Source: Paraburkholderia phenazinium (GTDB taxonomy: Bacteria; Pseudomonadota; Gammaproteobacteria; Burkholderiales; Burkholderiaceae). From it: a stretch of DNA of 64,000 nt. The stretch covers positions 62,001 through 126,000 of the forward strand of contig NZ_FSRM01000002.1 in NCBI RefSeq assembly GCF_900141745.1, read 5' to 3'. The position numbers and the translations under genes were made by a program. Positions 26,285 through 35,344 of the stretch are shown here, in pieces. Within the stretch, counting starts at the first letter, position 1. Each line of letters starts with the position of its first letter. Under the pieces are notes generated by a model. It had not been told where the DNA came from, searched no databases, and saw nothing but the letters and a program-made list of their open reading frames with translations.

Positions 26285-27742
26285 CTAGCCGGGGGTTTGC
26301 CACCCCAGCCCTAGACTCTTTTGCAGGGCCACGTAATCCTTGATTAACTGCGCTTCGCTCTGAATGCGGTTCTGCTCCGCCGAATAGCGGGTTCGCTCGG
26401 TATCGAGCCAATCGAGCGCCGTGGTCGTACCCGCGCGGTAGCGCTGCTCGGTCAGCACCGCGGCGTGCGTAGCGGAGTCTTCCACCTCGCGAAGGCTCAC
26501 GGCGTTGTCGCGTTCGTGGCCGTAGCGCGAGAGCGCCACATCCGCGTCCTTCAGCGCGCCCAGCACCGTGCTCTCGTATTTCGCCTCGGCCTCGTCGCGG
26601 CCGGCCTTTGCCTGATCGACGCTCGCCTTCACACGGCCAAAATCGAATGCATTCCATTGCAGATAAGGCGCGGCAACCCACGTGTAACTGCTTTTGCGAA
26701 ACAGATGACCGGGTTCGGACGCGCTAAAGCTCAGGTCGCCAAATAGCGTGACTTTCGGAAACCAATCCGCTTCGTGCTCGCCGATCTGCGCATTCTGCGA
26801 GGCAAGCCGCCGCTCGGCCGCGCGGATGTCGGGACGCTGACGCAACAGACGCCCTGGGTCGCCCACCGCCACCGTCGCCGGCAACGTGGGAAGCGGCTTC
26901 TGTGCCGACAGTTCGGCATCCAGCGCACCGGGCTCGCGGCCCGTGAGCACGGCGAGTTCGTCGAGCGATTCGGCCACCTGGGCGTCGAGCGGAATGATGC
27001 TCGCCTGGGTATTTTCGACCTGCGAGCGGATCCGTTCCACATCGAGATCCGAGGCCACGCCGCGCGCACGGCGCTGTTCGGTCAGCGTCAGAATGCGCGT
27101 TTCAAGCTCGGCGGATTCGTGGGCGATGCTCACGCGCTGCTGCTCATCGCGCAAGCCGACATACGCCTGCGCCACCTCGGCGGCGAGCTGCACATGCGCA
27201 TCGGCGAGATCGGCCTGCGAGGCATCCGCCTCTGCCGACGCCGCTTCGATCGCCCGCCGCGTGCCGCCGAAAAGGTCGATTTCCCAACTGGCATCGAAGC
27301 CCGCGAGATAAAAACTGATCGGCCCGCTACCGCTCGAGGACGAACTCTGTCCGCCTTCGAGCGATGACAGATCCGGGGTAGGCGTGCGCAAATACGCGGC
27401 GCTACCCTGAACCTTGGGCAATTCGTTGCGCTGCTTCGCTGTGAGACCGGCGCGCGCCTCGCGGACGCGGGCCTCGGCGGCATGCAGATCGGGACTGTTC
27501 TTGAGCGCCGTATCGATCAATGCGTTCAGTTGCGCGTCATCGAGCGCGAGCCACCATTGAGCAGCCACAGGCGCCGTCGATACCGTGCCCTGCGGAGCCC
27601 GATTGAACGAGGTCACCTGCGCGGCGATCGGTGCGGCCTGCGGCGCGCCGTGGTAGTCGGGCCCCACCGTGCAGCCAGCCAGCGCCAGCGCGGCCGCCAC
27701 GGGAAGCAGGCCGAAACAGAGAGCAGAGTTGAGTGACTTCAT
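26285..27742 (-). CDS. outer-membrane efflux lipoprotein (NodT/OprM family)
   Basis: A 485-aa TolC-like outer-membrane channel. It has a lipoprotein signal ending in LALAGCTVGPDY, then two repeats rich in long helices (ARVREARAGLTAKQRNELP, AAEVAQAYVGLRDEQ). It is the exit duct of the tripartite pump. It is the last gene of the pump operon, 7 bases after the MFS gene. The C-terminal LDTERTRYSAEQNRIQSEAQL is the family's second helical hairpin (stated in part). Confidence 0.93.
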   Translation of the reverse strand: MKSLNSALCFGLLPVAAALALAGCTVGPDYHGAPQAAPIAAQVTSFNRAPQGTVSTAPVAAQWWLALDDAQLNALIDTALKNSPDLHAAEARVREARAGLTAKQRNELPKVQGSAAYLRTPTPDLSSLEGGQSSSSSGSGPISFYLAGFDASWEIDLFGGTRRAIEAASAEADASQADLADAHVQLAAEVAQAYVGLRDEQQRVSIAHESAELETRILTLTEQRRARGVASDLDVERIRSQVENTQASIIPLDAQVAESLDELAVLTGREPGALDAELSAQKPLPTLPATVAVGDPGRLLRQRPDIRAAERRLASQNAQIGEHEADWFPKVTLFGDLSFSASEPGHLFRKSSYTWVAAPYLQWNAFDFGRVKASVDQAKAGRDEAEAKYESTVLGALKDADVALSRYGHERDNAVSLREVEDSATHAAVLTEQRYRAGTTTALDWLDTERTRYSAEQNRIQSEAQLIKDYVALQKSLGLGWQTPG

Positions 27743-27749
27743 ATTGTTT

Positions 27750-29366
27750 TCAGTGTCCTGCCGACGGTGTGCCGGCAGCCGGCTTCTTCAGAAAGAATGC
27801 GAGCGGAATGCACAGCAGCAGAGCCACGCCAAGCACATAGAAGGTTTCGGAATAGGTAATGACCACCGCCTGCATCTGCATCTGCGCGGTAAGCTGGCCG
27901 ATTGCCTGAAGCTTCGCGTAGGCCATGTCGCCGGTCTGCGCGAAGAAACTCGCTGCGCTAGCCGTTAGGTGCTCCTGCCCGATCAGCGAGTTGGCGCTTA
28001 AAGAATCGCGGATCACATCTTCGTGGAACGTGTTGCGGCGGTCGATGAACGTGCCCAGCAACGCGAGTCCGACCGAACCGCCCAGGTTACGCGCCATGTT
28101 GTAGAGACCCGCAGCGTCACCGGCTTCCTCGCGCGGTACGGCCGCCATCGACGCCTGGTTGAGCGGCATCATCGCCAGCACCTGGCCCACGCCGCGCAGC
28201 AGTTGCGACCACGTGAAGTCATGGCCGACGCTTTGTGCGGTGAGCGAGATGTCGAGCATGCAGCTCGCGGCAAAGCAGCACAGCCCGGCGATCACCATCA
28301 GGCGCGTATCCACACGGCCCATGAGACGGGGCAGCACCGGCATCAGCAGAAACGCGGGCACGCCGGAGATGAGCATCACGCCGCCCGACTGCTCTGCGTT
28401 GTAGCCCGATACGTTGCTCAGGAACTGTGGCAGCAGATACGACACGCAGTAAAGACCCGCGCCCACCGTAAACACAATGAAGATGACGCTCGCGTAGCGC
28501 GTATTCTTCAGCAACGTCAGACGCACGATGGGCTTCTTCGCCACGACCTGCGCAATCACCAGCAACAGGATGCCCACCACCGATACGACGCTCAGCCACA
28601 CGATCATCGACGATTCGAACCAGCGCTCGCGCTGCCCTTCCTCGAGCACGACGGTCAGCGAACTAAGCCCCGCCGCGAGCCCGACAATGCCGAGCCAATC
28701 GGCCTTGATGAACTGCGACCAGTCGGTGCGAGCGGTCTTAAGTCCCAGAAACAGCAGCACCACCAGTGCGCCGCCCACCGGAACGTTGACGAAGAAGCAC
28801 CAGCTCCAGTCGATATTCTCCGCGAGCCAGCCGCCCACCACCGGACCGAGCAGCGGCCCGAGCAACACGATCAGGCCGAACATGGTCATGCCGATCGGCA
28901 TCTGATGACGCGGCAGGCGCGTCGCCACAATCGTCTGCGCGGTCGGAATCATCGCGCCGCCCACAAAGCCCTGGCCGATTCGCCCCGCGATCATCTGCGG
29001 CAGGCTGTGCGAAACGCCGCACATGACCGAGAACAGCGTGAAGAGCGTCGCGTTGCCAAGCAGAAAATTTCGCAGTCCGAACACGCGCGTGAGCCACGCA
29101 GCAAGCGGGATCATCACGATTTCCGACATCAGGTAGCCGGTTGAAATCCACGTGCCTTCCGTGCCGGTCGCGCCGATTTGCCCTTGAATCTGCGGCAGCG
29201 CCGAATTCGTGATCGAGATGTCGAGCGTCGCCATCAAGGCGCCGAGCGCGCCGGCGGCCACGGCGATCCAGTCAGAGGCGGTGGCATTCGGCGGATGCGC
29301 CGGCTGCGCAGCGGATGCGTCTGCTCCGCTGCCCGGCATGCTTGCCGGCGTGCTGGAGTTAGCCAC
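27750..29366 (-). CDS. DHA2-type MFS multidrug exporter (EmrB-like)
   Basis: A 538-aa inner-membrane proton antiporter with about 14 membrane segments. Motifs are LDISITNSALPQIQGQIGA at the first span, GRIGQGFVGGAMIPTAQ in the motif-C area and LGPLLGPVVGGWL. It pumps hydrophobic drugs or acids through its partner proteins. The GTG start at 29366 overlaps the end of the EmrA-like gene by 8 bases, which suggests translational coupling. Confidence 0.93.
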   Translation of the reverse strand: MANSSTPASMPGSGADASAAQPAHPPNATASDWIAVAAGALGALMATLDISITNSALPQIQGQIGATGTEGTWISTGYLMSEIVMIPLAAWLTRVFGLRNFLLGNATLFTLFSVMCGVSHSLPQMIAGRIGQGFVGGAMIPTAQTIVATRLPRHQMPIGMTMFGLIVLLGPLLGPVVGGWLAENIDWSWCFFVNVPVGGALVVLLFLGLKTARTDWSQFIKADWLGIVGLAAGLSSLTVVLEEGQRERWFESSMIVWLSVVSVVGILLLVIAQVVAKKPIVRLTLLKNTRYASVIFIVFTVGAGLYCVSYLLPQFLSNVSGYNAEQSGGVMLISGVPAFLLMPVLPRLMGRVDTRLMVIAGLCCFAASCMLDISLTAQSVGHDFTWSQLLRGVGQVLAMMPLNQASMAAVPREEAGDAAGLYNMARNLGGSVGLALLGTFIDRRNTFHEDVIRDSLSANSLIGQEHLTASAASFFAQTGDMAYAKLQAIGQLTAQMQMQAVVITYSETFYVLGVALLLCIPLAFFLKKPAAGTPSAGH

Positions 29367-30480
29367 GTCCGTTTTCCCGTTCCATGCGCTCGGCGGTATC
29401 GCGGGCGCCGCGTGTGTCCACCTCCACGTTCACCGAGAGACCCGGCAGCAATACCTTGCGCGTTTCAGGACCGGCCGCGATGTGGATCTTCACCGGCACG
29501 CGCTGCACGATCTTCGTGAAGTTGCCGGTCGCGTTCTGCGCGGGCAACAACGCGAACTGCGAACCCGTGCCGGGCGAGAAGCTGTCCACGGTGCCGTGCA
29601 GATCTTCGCCCGGTAACGCGTCGACCCGGATCGTCGCCGGCTGACCAACCCGCATCAGGCCAATCTGCGTTTCCTTGAAATTGGCCGTCAGATACACGTC
29701 CTGCACCGGCACGATGGTCATCAGACGCGTGCCCGGCTGCACATACTGGCCGATGCGCACTGTGCGGTCGCCGACGCGACCCGCGATCGTGCTGCGTACC
29801 ACGGTGTCCTGCTCGTCAAGCTGCGACTGTTGCGTGGAGGCGACGGCTGCGTCGAGTTGCGCATGAGCCTGCTGGATCTGCGCCTGCAGATTCGCGACCT
29901 GACGCTCGGCGACCTGCAGCGCTGCGGCGTCAGCGGCGCGCGTGGCAGTAGCCTGGCGAGCCGAGTTGCGCAGATCGGCCACACGTTCTTCGGTCTCTGC
30001 TCCCGTTGCGGCAAGCGGTTCGTAGCGCTTGACCTGGGCGAGCGCATGCGCCTCGTTCGACACCGCGCCATCGAGTTGCGCCCGCGCCTCGCCGATGCTC
30101 GCCTGCTGCTGCGCCAGTTCGGCCTCGCCGCGCAGAATGTCGGCCCGGCGCGCGGCCACGGTGGCGTTGGACTGTTCCAACGCCGCTTCGTACTGGCGGC
30201 TGTCGAGCCGCACGAGCGGCTGTCCGACCGCAACCGTCTGGTTGTCGCCAACCAACACTTCAGCCACGTACCCTGACACCTTGGGTGCAACAGTCATACT
30301 ATCGGCTTGCAGGTAGGCGTCGTCAGTACCCTGGATAAAGCGTCCCACCGTCCACCAGCGCACGCCCCACGCGGCCGCGGCGATCAGGGCGATCAGCCCG
30401 GCCGCCATGAGTAGCCGGCGTGTGGGGGAGCGGCGCGCGGGCGCAGCTCCAGCTTCGTTGACGGGAAGGGTGGCCGACAT
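29359..30480 (-). CDS. periplasmic adaptor of the pump (EmrA/HlyD-like)
   Basis: A 373-aa membrane fusion protein with one N-terminal membrane anchor (about 24-44), the biotinyl-lipoyl motif (VAPKVSGYVAEVLVGDNQTV), a long coiled coil (about 95-220) and a C-terminal beta-barrel (TVRIGQYVQPGTRLM). It joins the MFS pump to the outer-membrane channel. It is the first gene of the operon; the divergent TetR gene starts 106 bases away. Confidence 0.93.
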   Translation of the reverse strand: MSATLPVNEAGAAPARRSPTRRLLMAAGLIALIAAAAWGVRWWTVGRFIQGTDDAYLQADSMTVAPKVSGYVAEVLVGDNQTVAVGQPLVRLDSRQYEAALEQSNATVAARRADILRGEAELAQQQASIGEARAQLDGAVSNEAHALAQVKRYEPLAATGAETEERVADLRNSARQATATRAADAAALQVAERQVANLQAQIQQAHAQLDAAVASTQQSQLDEQDTVVRSTIAGRVGDRTVRIGQYVQPGTRLMTIVPVQDVYLTANFKETQIGLMRVGQPATIRVDALPGEDLHGTVDSFSPGTGSQFALLPAQNATGNFTKIVQRVPVKIHIAAGPETRKVLLPGLSVNVEVDTRGARDTAERMERENGRG

Positions 30481-30499
30481 GACGACTCCAGATTTTTTC

Positions 30500-30546
30500 C
30501 AATTGATATAATTATTCCAGTTGGCACATTTCTGTCAATTGATATA
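30500..30546. promoter_or_regulatory. repeated CAATTGATATA sites in the pump/TetR promoter
   Basis: CAATTGATATA occurs at 30500-30510 and 30536-30546 in the divergent region. CCAA (30499-30502) and TTGG (30520-30523) add an outer inverted pair. This is the expected place for the TetR regulator to bind and silence both genes. Confidence 0.5.
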
Positions 30547-30585
30547 TTTTTGCTTCACTTACAAAAGCTTCTGAGGATCCAACGG

Positions 30586-31356
30586 ATGTCCCCTGCCCCG
30601 AGACATCGCCACGCAATCGATGGCGGCTACCAGCGCGGCGAAGAAACCCGCGCACGCATCGTCGACGCGGCGCTCGCGCTGTTCGGCGAATATGGCTTCG
30701 ACGGCGCCTCGACGCGCGACATCGCCGAGCGCGCGGGCGTCAACGCACCGGCCATCGGCTATTACTTCGACAATAAGGAAGGGGTCTACCTGGCGTGCAT
30801 CGAGCACATCGTCTCGCGGGTCTGGGCACAGATCCTCGAACCCGTCGAGGCAGCCGAGAAAGCGCTGGCGAACAATGTCGACGACGACGGGCTGATCGAA
30901 GCGTTCTGCGCGATCCAGGCAAGCATTGCCCAGTTCATGTTCACCTCGACCGAATCGGACGACTGGCGCCTGTTCATGGCGCGTGAGCAAGCCGGCCACG
31001 GTCCGTCATCGGGATTCGAGTTGATTGACAAAAAGATCAGTTGCCGCCTGACCAATATCAGCGCGACGATTGTCGGACGCCTGCTTGGACGTCCTGCAGA
31101 TGATGAAGAGACGCTGATTCGCACGCTAACGCTCAACGGACCGGTCGTCGCGTTTCACATCCACGGGCGCAAATCGCTGAGAGTGCTGGGATGGGACGCT
31201 GTCGACGCAACCAGGCTCGCGACGCTGATGCGCATCATCAAGGAGCAAACGGTCACGCTCATGCGAAGCATGACCGCGTTGAGAGACAGGCAACCTTCAG
31301 GTGCACCCAAGGCGGCCGGCGTCAAAGCGATCAATAGCAAACGCGTCCAGCGGTAA
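30586..31356 (+). CDS. TetR-family regulator of the efflux operon
   Basis: A 256-aa repressor. The N-terminal helix-turn-helix (about 15-70) has RARIVDAALALFGEYGFDGA and STRDIAERAGVNAPAIGYYF. The ligand-binding part resembles the CecR/YbiH group (DWRLFMAREQAGHGPSSGF). It is divergent from the pump and probably represses it until a substrate binds. The start at 30586 follows GAGG; the frame is open to 30550. The last 60 bases overlap the convergent oxidase gene, so its Lys/Ser-rich tail may be an unneeded extension. Confidence 0.9.
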   Translation: MSPAPRHRHAIDGGYQRGEETRARIVDAALALFGEYGFDGASTRDIAERAGVNAPAIGYYFDNKEGVYLACIEHIVSRVWAQILEPVEAAEKALANNVDDDGLIEAFCAIQASIAQFMFTSTESDDWRLFMAREQAGHGPSSGFELIDKKISCRLTNISATIVGRLLGRPADDEETLIRTLTLNGPVVAFHIHGRKSLRVLGWDAVDATRLATLMRIIKEQTVTLMRSMTALRDRQPSGAPKAAGVKAINSKRVQR

Positions 31357-32439
31357 CGACGGAACGCCGTCCAGCACCAGTTCCGACACCAGCTTGCCGC
31401 AACCGGGGCCAAGCTGAAAACCGCTGCCGCAGTATCCGAACGAGTAAGTCAGATTCGACGCCTTGCGGCTCGGTGAAATCACCGGCAGCGAATCCTCGGT
31501 AAATGCTTCCACCCCGGCCCACGCGCGATTGACGCCGAGGTGGCGCAGATGCGGAAACAGGTCTACCACGGTATGCGCGCTTCTTACGAGACGCGCGAAG
31601 TCCACTTCGCCATGACGTCCCGGCAAATCAGCGATCCCGATCAGCTTGCCGCCGATCACGACCGTGCCATTATCGAACTGCTTGAACGACAAGGGCCTTC
31701 CCGTCGCGCCAAGCGTCGCCCGGCAGAATGGCGCAACGCGGTGCGTAACCATCAGCATCAGCCCTTCCGGATGCACCGGCACGGGCTCGCCAACTTGCCT
31801 CGCAAGCTCACCTGACCAGGCCCCTGCCGTGATCACCAGATGCTCCGCTGAAAAGAGGCCAGCGGGTGTGTGTGCGTACCAGCGCGTGCCACGCTGTTCG
31901 ATCCGCTTGACGGGCGTGCCTTCATGAAAGACCGCTCCGCGTGCCTGCGCTGCGTGACGAAACGCCATGGTGGCGCGGTACGGCAACGCATAGCCATCGC
32001 GTTCGACCCAGATCGCGCCGGTCACATGCGGCGCGAGCGCCGGCTCCAGTTCGCGGACAGTTGCGCGGTCGATGATCTTTTCGTGAGTAAAGCCCTGTGC
32101 CTCGAGCGACGCAACGCGAGCGCGACACTCGTCGAGCTCGGCCTCGCTTTCGGCGATTTTCATCTGGCCCGAGGGCACGAAACCGGCATCATCGCCGGTG
32201 GTCGCGACGATGTTGTGCCAAATCTCGCGTGACATCAGCGCCAGCGGGATTTCCGGCAACGGCCGGCCGAGCGTGCGCACACCGCCCGCATTGACACCCG
32301 ACGCATGGCGGCCAACGTAATCCGCTTCGAGCACCGTGACGCGCACGCCACGGCTCGCCAGATAGAACGCGCTGCTCGATCCGTGCAGTCCACCACCAAT
32401 CACCAGCACGTCGGCTTCGTTGACCGCGGCGCTATTCAC
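31297..32439 (-). CDS. FAD-dependent amino acid/amine oxidase (DAO fold), operon gene 8
   Basis: A 380-aa flavoprotein of the D-amino acid oxidase/glycine oxidase fold. The FAD site is VLVIGGGLHGSSSAFYLA at the N-terminus; GVNAGGVRTL and the C-terminal YCGSGFQLGPGCGKLV are typical of the beta-type subunits of opine and sarcosine-type oxidases. It would oxidise a C-N bond in the substrate. It overlaps the preceding gene by 8 bases, so it is translationally coupled. Its 3' end overlaps the convergent TetR gene by 60 bases. Confidence 0.9.
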   Translation of the reverse strand: MNSAAVNEADVLVIGGGLHGSSSAFYLASRGVRVTVLEADYVGRHASGVNAGGVRTLGRPLPEIPLALMSREIWHNIVATTGDDAGFVPSGQMKIAESEAELDECRARVASLEAQGFTHEKIIDRATVRELEPALAPHVTGAIWVERDGYALPYRATMAFRHAAQARGAVFHEGTPVKRIEQRGTRWYAHTPAGLFSAEHLVITAGAWSGELARQVGEPVPVHPEGLMLMVTHRVAPFCRATLGATGRPLSFKQFDNGTVVIGGKLIGIADLPGRHGEVDFARLVRSAHTVVDLFPHLRHLGVNRAWAGVEAFTEDSLPVISPSRKASNLTYSFGYCGSGFQLGPGCGKLVSELVLDGVPSLPLDAFAIDRFDAGRLGCT

Positions 32440-33826
32440 CGGCGAGTTCTCCGAGCGTGAGCGGTTTGATCGGTGGGCGGATACGGTAATAGCCGACCGT
32501 GGCAGGCGACACCTTGCGTGCCTCGGCGATCACTTCGGTCACGGTCAGCCCGCAAAGGCGTCCCTGGCACGGGCCCATCCCACAGCGGCCAAACGACTTG
32601 GCCTGATTCGGGCCCTGACAGCCGAGTTCCACGAAGCGACGCACGTCGCCAGCCGTCACCTCTTCGCAGCGGCACACCTGCACGTCGTCGTGCGGCACGC
32701 GGTTCTCGTCGCGCGGCCGGTACAAGGTATCGAGGAACGGACGGATACGCTTCACTTCCGCGAGGCGCCGCAACAACGGCGCCGCGTTATGGTTACGCGT
32801 CGCCTGATCGAGCGCGCCCAATTGCGCGGCAATCGCCAGCGCGCTCAGTTCGCCTTGCGCCTCGGCCGCTTGCGCGCCGGCGATCCCGCCACCGTCGCCT
32901 GCGACGAAGATACCGGCGACATCGAGCTCGCCCCATGCATCGGTCTGCGGCGTGAAGCACAATTGCGCGTCATCCCAATGATGCGTTGCGCGCAGAGACC
33001 AGCTGAACTGCGTGTTCGGCACGACGCCCTGATGCAACAGGAAAACGCTGGCCTCGATCCGTTGTGGCACGCCGCGCACTGAGAAGCTCAACGCGTGCGC
33101 CCGGTCGGTGCCATCATCACCCGGCGCGCCTTCGATGCGAAGATCGTCGGCACCCTCGTGAATCGGCACGCCCGCCTCGCGCAGCGCGCGGAGCAATTGC
33201 AAGCCCTTGGCCAGATACGGCCACGCCCGCAACGCCGAGATCATGTGACGCTTGGCACGCCAGCGGTCCTCATGACGCGTGGTGTCGACCAGCGCGCGAA
33301 TCGGCACGCCCGCTCGCACGTATTGCCAACCAAGCAGATAGAGCAACGGCCCACAGCCGACCAGCACCGGCGGGTCAGCCGGCACCTCGCCGGCGCTCTT
33401 CAGCAGGATCTGCGCGGCGCCGGCGGTCAGCACACCTGGCAGCGTCCAGCCCGGTATCGGGAAGGGCCGCTCCAGCGCGCCAGTTGCAAGCACGACACGC
33501 TTCGCCTCGAAGCTCCCGGTTTTTCCATCCTTCAGATAATGCACGGAGCGCTCGCGCGTGACTTGCCAGACCGAGGCGTTCGGCTCATAACGCGCCCCAC
33601 TGCGCGCGAATGCCTCCGCCAGCGCCGCGCCTGCGACGTAGTCCGGCCCAAGGATCTCGCGACGCTGCGCATCGCTGCGCTCGATCGCCCGATAGATCTG
33701 TCCTCCGACCGTCTCCTGCTCGTCGAGCAGCACCACCGACAGGCCCGCTCCCGCAGCCCGCGTCGCCGCAGCGAGCCCCGCAGGCCCCGCGCCGATCACC
33801 GCGACATCGACCGGTTCAACGAGCAT
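32432..33826 (-). CDS. FAD/NAD(P) oxidoreductase with Bfd-like Fe-S tail (opine-oxidase alpha-like), operon gene 7
   Basis: A 464-aa flavoprotein similar in layout to OoxA/NoxA and HcnB. The FAD site is VAVIGAGPAGLAAA, then GTLPG-type turn WTLPGVLTAGAAQ, and the C-terminal domain (about 385-445) has CRCEEVTAGDVRRF and GRCGMGPCQGRLC, a Bfd-like [2Fe-2S] site. It probably passes electrons between the two other subunits. It overlaps the gene upstream by 11 bases and the gene downstream by 8. Confidence 0.9.
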   Translation of the reverse strand: MLVEPVDVAVIGAGPAGLAAATRAAGAGLSVVLLDEQETVGGQIYRAIERSDAQRREILGPDYVAGAALAEAFARSGARYEPNASVWQVTRERSVHYLKDGKTGSFEAKRVVLATGALERPFPIPGWTLPGVLTAGAAQILLKSAGEVPADPPVLVGCGPLLYLLGWQYVRAGVPIRALVDTTRHEDRWRAKRHMISALRAWPYLAKGLQLLRALREAGVPIHEGADDLRIEGAPGDDGTDRAHALSFSVRGVPQRIEASVFLLHQGVVPNTQFSWSLRATHHWDDAQLCFTPQTDAWGELDVAGIFVAGDGGGIAGAQAAEAQGELSALAIAAQLGALDQATRNHNAAPLLRRLAEVKRIRPFLDTLYRPRDENRVPHDDVQVCRCEEVTAGDVRRFVELGCQGPNQAKSFGRCGMGPCQGRLCGLTVTEVIAEARKVSPATVGYYRIRPPIKPLTLGELAGE

Positions 33827-34190
33827 CGGAATTCTCCTTGATGGATTGCGATGACGCCGGATCGGCGCTAAACGGCAAGTCGCGCGCGCCCTCCTGCGAG
33901 TGGATCCGCATGCCGTCCTGTACCGTCACCAGGCAGCTTTGCCGGCTCGGCACGCCATCGATTTCGACGAGACATTCGAAGCACGCGCCCATCATGCAAT
34001 ACGGCGCACGCGGCGCACCGGTAACCGGCGTAGCGCGAAAGCGCTGCACGCCGGCAGCGAGCAGCGCGGCCGCCACTGAGCGAGCGCCTGGCACCTCAAG
34101 CGGTTCATCGTTGAACCAGATATGGACGGTGGCCTCTGCGACGGCAGGCGCAAGCGGGGCAAGCACCCTGAAAAGCGGTTTGGAAGTCAT
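33816..34190 (-). CDS. small [2Fe-2S] protein (HcnA/OoxC-like), operon gene 6
   Basis: A 124-aa ferredoxin-like subunit. The cysteine cluster is APYCMMGACFECLVEIDG with a further Cys in SRQSCLVTV, the pattern of Fer2_4 proteins. It completes the three-part flavin/iron-sulfur oxidase with the two genes downstream. I take the ATG at 34190, 15 bases after the stop of the preceding gene; a TTG at 34208 that overlaps that stop is also possible. No clear ribosome site is seen. Confidence 0.88.
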   Translation of the reverse strand: MTSKPLFRVLAPLAPAVAEATVHIWFNDEPLEVPGARSVAAALLAAGVQRFRATPVTGAPRAPYCMMGACFECLVEIDGVPSRQSCLVTVQDGMRIHSQEGARDLPFSADPASSQSIKENSDAR

Positions 34191-34204
34191 ATCAGCGTCG
34201 TGTA

Positions 34205-35344
34205 TCAAGCATGACTAAGGATTTTCGCAGGCGAAAGGAACCGGCCACCGGGAAACGCGCCGAGCTCGTCAGGTATCGCGCCGCCCACGACCCAAGGGGC
34301 AATGCGTAGCGCGTGGGCGGCAGCCAGCGTCACGCCGCTGTGACAGGTGACAACAAACGCTCCCGGATACTGCGACGACTGCTCGTAGATCGGGAAGCTA
34401 TCGGGGCTATACACGCGCAACGCCGCCCACATGCGCACCAAACGGACATCTTTCAGAAACGGAAAAGCTCTCACGCCGCGACGCGCGATTTTCGATAGCA
34501 CATCGGTCGTCGTGAAGTCGTTGAAGCCGACCTCTTCCATCGAATCGCCCAGTTGCACAGAGCCCTCGTCGGTCTGCCGTACGTTGATCGTCGGATGATG
34601 CAGAAAAGGCGCGACGCGCTCGCTGACCAGTATCTGCCCGCGATTCGGTTTCACCGGCGCATGCAACCCGACCTGTGGCGCCAGCGAGCTGTTGCCGAGG
34701 CCCGCAGCCAGCACGATCCGCGGCGCGCGCCACACGCCGTTGCGTCCATGCGCGGCAAAGCCGCCCTCCTCCGGCGCAATGCGGCCGATCTGGCTGTTTC
34801 CGACCAGCGTCACGCCGCGCCGTTGCATCGCATCGTGCAACGCGCGCAACAGCTTGAGCGGATTCACGTGGCCGTCCATCGGCGTGTAGCTTGCGCCGAT
34901 CACCTCCGGTCCGATTGCAGGCAAACGCTCACGCAGTTCTTTGGCATCGAGCAGTTGATAGGGGTAATCGCCGCCTAACTCCGCCTTCAATATGCCGAGG
35001 CGCTTGTCGCGTTCGGCCAGTTCCTCGTCCGAGAAGCAGATGTGAAAGCCGCCCGGTTGCCGCAACGCTACGTCGATGCCGGTGTCCTCCAGCAACGCTG
35101 CCGCAAGCGCCGGCCAGCGTTCAGCCGAGCTGCGTGTCCAGCGCGCGTAAGGGGACAGGCCATAGCCTTTGCCTTGCACCCACACCAGACCGAAGTTGCC
35201 GCGCGAAGCGCGAAAGCCACCATCGCCTTCATCGAGCACGGTTACCTTTGCACCTTCTCTGGTAAGTCCATACGCCACCGCCGTACCGACCAGCCCGCCG
35301 CCTACCACCAGCACGTCGGGACTTTCGGCTCCATCAACTGTCAT
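34205..35344 (-). CDS. second FAD-dependent oxidoreductase (DAO fold), operon gene 5
   Basis: A 379-aa flavoprotein of the D-amino acid oxidase class. FAD site VLVVGGGLVGTAVAYGLTRE; GNFGLVWVQGKGYG near residue 50; C-terminal CHSGVTLAAAHAL. It is similar in fold to gene 8 but clearly different in sequence, so the operon carries two distinct oxidases. The start ATG at 35344 overlaps the permease stop (ATGA) and has GGAGA upstream. Confidence 0.9.
   Translation of the reverse strand: MTVDGAESPDVLVVGGGLVGTAVAYGLTREGAKVTVLDEGDGGFRASRGNFGLVWVQGKGYGLSPYARWTRSSAERWPALAAALLEDTGIDVALRQPGGFHICFSDEELAERDKRLGILKAELGGDYPYQLLDAKELRERLPAIGPEVIGASYTPMDGHVNPLKLLRALHDAMQRRGVTLVGNSQIGRIAPEEGGFAAHGRNGVWRAPRIVLAAGLGNSSLAPQVGLHAPVKPNRGQILVSERVAPFLHHPTINVRQTDEGSVQLGDSMEEVGFNDFTTTDVLSKIARRGVRAFPFLKDVRLVRMWAALRVYSPDSFPIYEQSSQYPGAFVVTCHSGVTLAAAHALRIAPWVVGGAIPDELGAFPGGRFLSPAKILSHA

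Noticed and set aside
28023..29144. 373-codon open frame opposite the EmrB-like gene
   Set aside because: Glutamine/Arg/His-rich shadow, no domain.
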